A stretch of 64,000 bases of DNA, taken from positions 5,392,176 through 5,456,175 of the forward strand of contig OY979723.1 of NCBI GenBank assembly GCA_963855995.1, read 5' to 3'. The stretch comes from Muricea muricata. Lineage: Eukaryota > Cnidaria > Anthozoa > Malacalcyonacea > Plexauridae. Positions 62,501 to 64,000 of the stretch are shown here, piece after piece; position 1 is the stretch's first letter, and each line of letters begins with the position of its first letter. Below the pieces are notes generated by a model. It worked only from the letters and a program-made list of their open reading frames with translations, searched no databases and was not told the origin of the DNA. Both the position numbers and the translations under genes were made by a program.

Positions 62501-64000
62501 CTAAATGGAAATCGCAGAACTTAGGAAGTCGGGAATCATGTTTTCGGCGCTCAAACCATTGAGATGAGCGAAATAACATGTTGAAACGAGAAACCCATAA
62601 CTTGCTTGTAAACTGAAAAGAAACGGTCTTAGAAGCATCAAAATTGCGTTTTAAGCGTTCTAGAAGCGATTTGAGCGTAAAAACATGCTCAAATCACTAA
62701 CTAAAAATGGCCGTCTTAAATCGATCACGGCGACGTTTTAGAGCTTAAAATGGTGTTTTCAGTGCTGAAGTGAACGACTTGAGCGCAATGATGTAATACA
62801 ATCACCGACCTAAAAGAAACCTTCTAAATGGAAATCGCAGAACTTAGCAAGTCGGGAATCATGTTTTCGGCGCTCAAAACATTGAGATGAGCGAAATAAC
62901 ATGTTGAAATGAGAAACCTATAAGTTGCTTCTAAACTGAAAAGAAACGGTCTTAGAACCATCAAAATCGCGTTTTAAGCGTTCTAGAAGCGATTTGAGCG
63001 TAAAAACATACTCAAATCACCAACTAAAAATTGCCGTCTTAAATCGATCACGGCGACGTTTTAGAGCTTAAAAGGGTGTTTTCAGTGCTGAAGTGAACGA
63101 GTTGAGCGCAATGATGTACTACAATCACGGACCTAAAAGAGACCTTCTAAATGGAAATTGCAGAAGTTAGCAAGTCGGGAATCATGTTTTCGGCTTTCAA
63201 ACCATCGAGATGAGCGAAATAACATGTTGAAATGGGAAACCTATAACTTGCTTTTAAACTGAAAAGAAACGATGTTAGAACCATCAAAGTTGCGTTTTAA
63301 GCGTTCTAGAAGCGATTTGAGCGTAAAAACATGCTCAAATCACTAACTAAAAATGGCCATCTTAAATTGATCACGGCGACGTTTTACAGCTTAAAATGGT
63401 GTTTTCAGTGCTGAAGTGAACGAGTTGAGCGCAATGATGTACTACAATCACGGACCTAAAAGAGACCTTGTAAATGGAAATCGCAGAACTTAGCAAGTCG
63501 GGAATCATGTTTTCGGCGCTCAAACAATTGAGATGAGCGAAATAACATGTTGAAATGAGAAACCCATAAGTTGCTTGTAAACTGAAAAGAAACGGTCTTA
63601 GAACCATCAAAATCGCGTTTTAAGCGTTCTAGAAGCGATTTGAGCGTAAAAACATGCTCAAATCACCAAATAAAAATTGCCGTCTTAAATCGATCACGGC
63701 GACGTTTTAGAGCTTAAAATGGTGTTTTCAGTACTAAAGTGAACGAGTTGAGCGCAATGATGTACTACAATCACGGACCTAAAAGAGACCTTCTAAATGG
63801 AAATCGCAGAACTTAGCAAGTCGGGAATCATGTTTTCGGCGCTCAAACCATTGAGATGAGCGAAATAACATGTTGAAATGAGAAACCTATAACTTGCTTG
63901 TAAACTGAAAAGAAACGATCTTAGAACCATCAAAATCACGTTTTAAGCGTTCTAGAAGCGATTTGAGCGTAAAAAATGCTCAAATCACCAACTAAAAATT
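62501..64000 (+). repeat. More divergent satellite monomers at the right edge
   Basis: Monomers at 62,501, 62,824, 63,147, 63,470 and 63,793 carry many private changes (GAAACGAGAAACCC, AACATACTC, TTAAAAGGGTG, ATGGGAAACC, TTTTACAGC, CAAACAATTG, GTAAAAAATGC) and mixed class features. Elsewhere most copies have near-identical siblings in the window. Higher divergence may mark proximity to the array edge or a less often homogenised zone; the window ends before this can be judged. Confidence 0.6.

Larger units (their letters stand above)
47321..64000 (+). repeat. 323-bp satellite array, right block (about 52 monomers)
   Basis: The array resumes in the same orientation and phase with class G at 47,321, then A (47,644), B (47,967), C (48,290), D (48,613), A (48,936), B (49,259) and C (49,582). 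Further on, long strings such as B-C-E-F-H-I/D-A-B-D recur: 51,843-54,426 and 57,011-59,594 are the same series 16 monomers (5,168 bp) apart. E and F classes are much commoner here than in the left block. Chimeric monomers are frequent (49,905, 51,520, 53,458, 54,750, 55,719, 56,688, 58,626). No gene, RNA gene or further mobile element is visible. The array runs off the right edge. Confidence 0.97.

Noticed and set aside
63371..63610. 79-codon minus-strand reading frame, similar in sequence to the one at 56,589
   Set aside because: The same frame of the monomer, opened here by TTGTAAATGG. The similarity of the two products reflects the satellite repeat, not a conserved protein.

Overview
The window is almost entirely satellite DNA from a eukaryotic, probably animal, genome. 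I see no supportable complete protein-coding gene, rRNA or tRNA. About 59.3 kb of the 64 kb is one head-to-tail tandem array with a 323-bp monomer. The array is interrupted once, at 42,633-47,318, by a 4,686-bp DNA transposon. The eukaryotic call rests on the megasatellite organisation with higher-order repeats (HORs), a CACTG...CAGTG transposon with subterminal tandem repeats, and the absence of any bacterial gene density. Species cannot be read from this sequence, and a centromeric or pericentromeric location is only inference.

Layout. Positions 1-42,632 hold about 132 monomers and 47,321-64,000 about 52 more in the same orientation; both ends run out of the window still inside the array. 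Monomers fall into recognisable classes, which I call A, B, C, D, E, F, G, H and I. The basic HOR is A-B-C-D (4 x 323 = 1,292 bp). Local variants are a B-A' dimer, a six-monomer unit (1,938 bp) and longer strings containing E-F-G or E-F-H-I. On a larger scale, about 11 kb (31,006 to about 41,850) is a near-copy of 15,825 to about 28,600. The offset between the copies steps from 47 to 46, 42 and then 41 monomers, so whole monomers have been gained or lost. Several monomers are chimeras of two classes, the expected trace of unequal exchange or gene conversion.

Monomer structure. The 323-bp monomer is itself an old trimer of roughly 108-bp subunits: three independent sets of anchors recur at 107-108 bp steps. 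The middle subunit carries an inverted repeat whose arm length and mismatches differ between classes. CpG is not depleted (21 CpGs in the first monomer).

Transposon. The element has about 38-bp terminal inverted repeats and a 2-bp TT target duplication, and the corresponding empty site can be read in paralogous monomers elsewhere in the window (best match near 62,177). Its arms carry two unrelated tandem arrays, about 4 x 114 bp on the left and nearly 4 x 178 bp on the right. They share GGAGCYGAAA-type motifs in opposite orientation, as expected for subterminal transposase-binding sites of CACTA-like elements. The 3-kb core is AT-rich and has no recognisable transposase, so the element looks non-autonomous. 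The core holds a CpG-rich, promoter-like patch with two E2F-like sites and a minus-strand splice-donor-like sequence, possibly captured host DNA; this last point is speculative.
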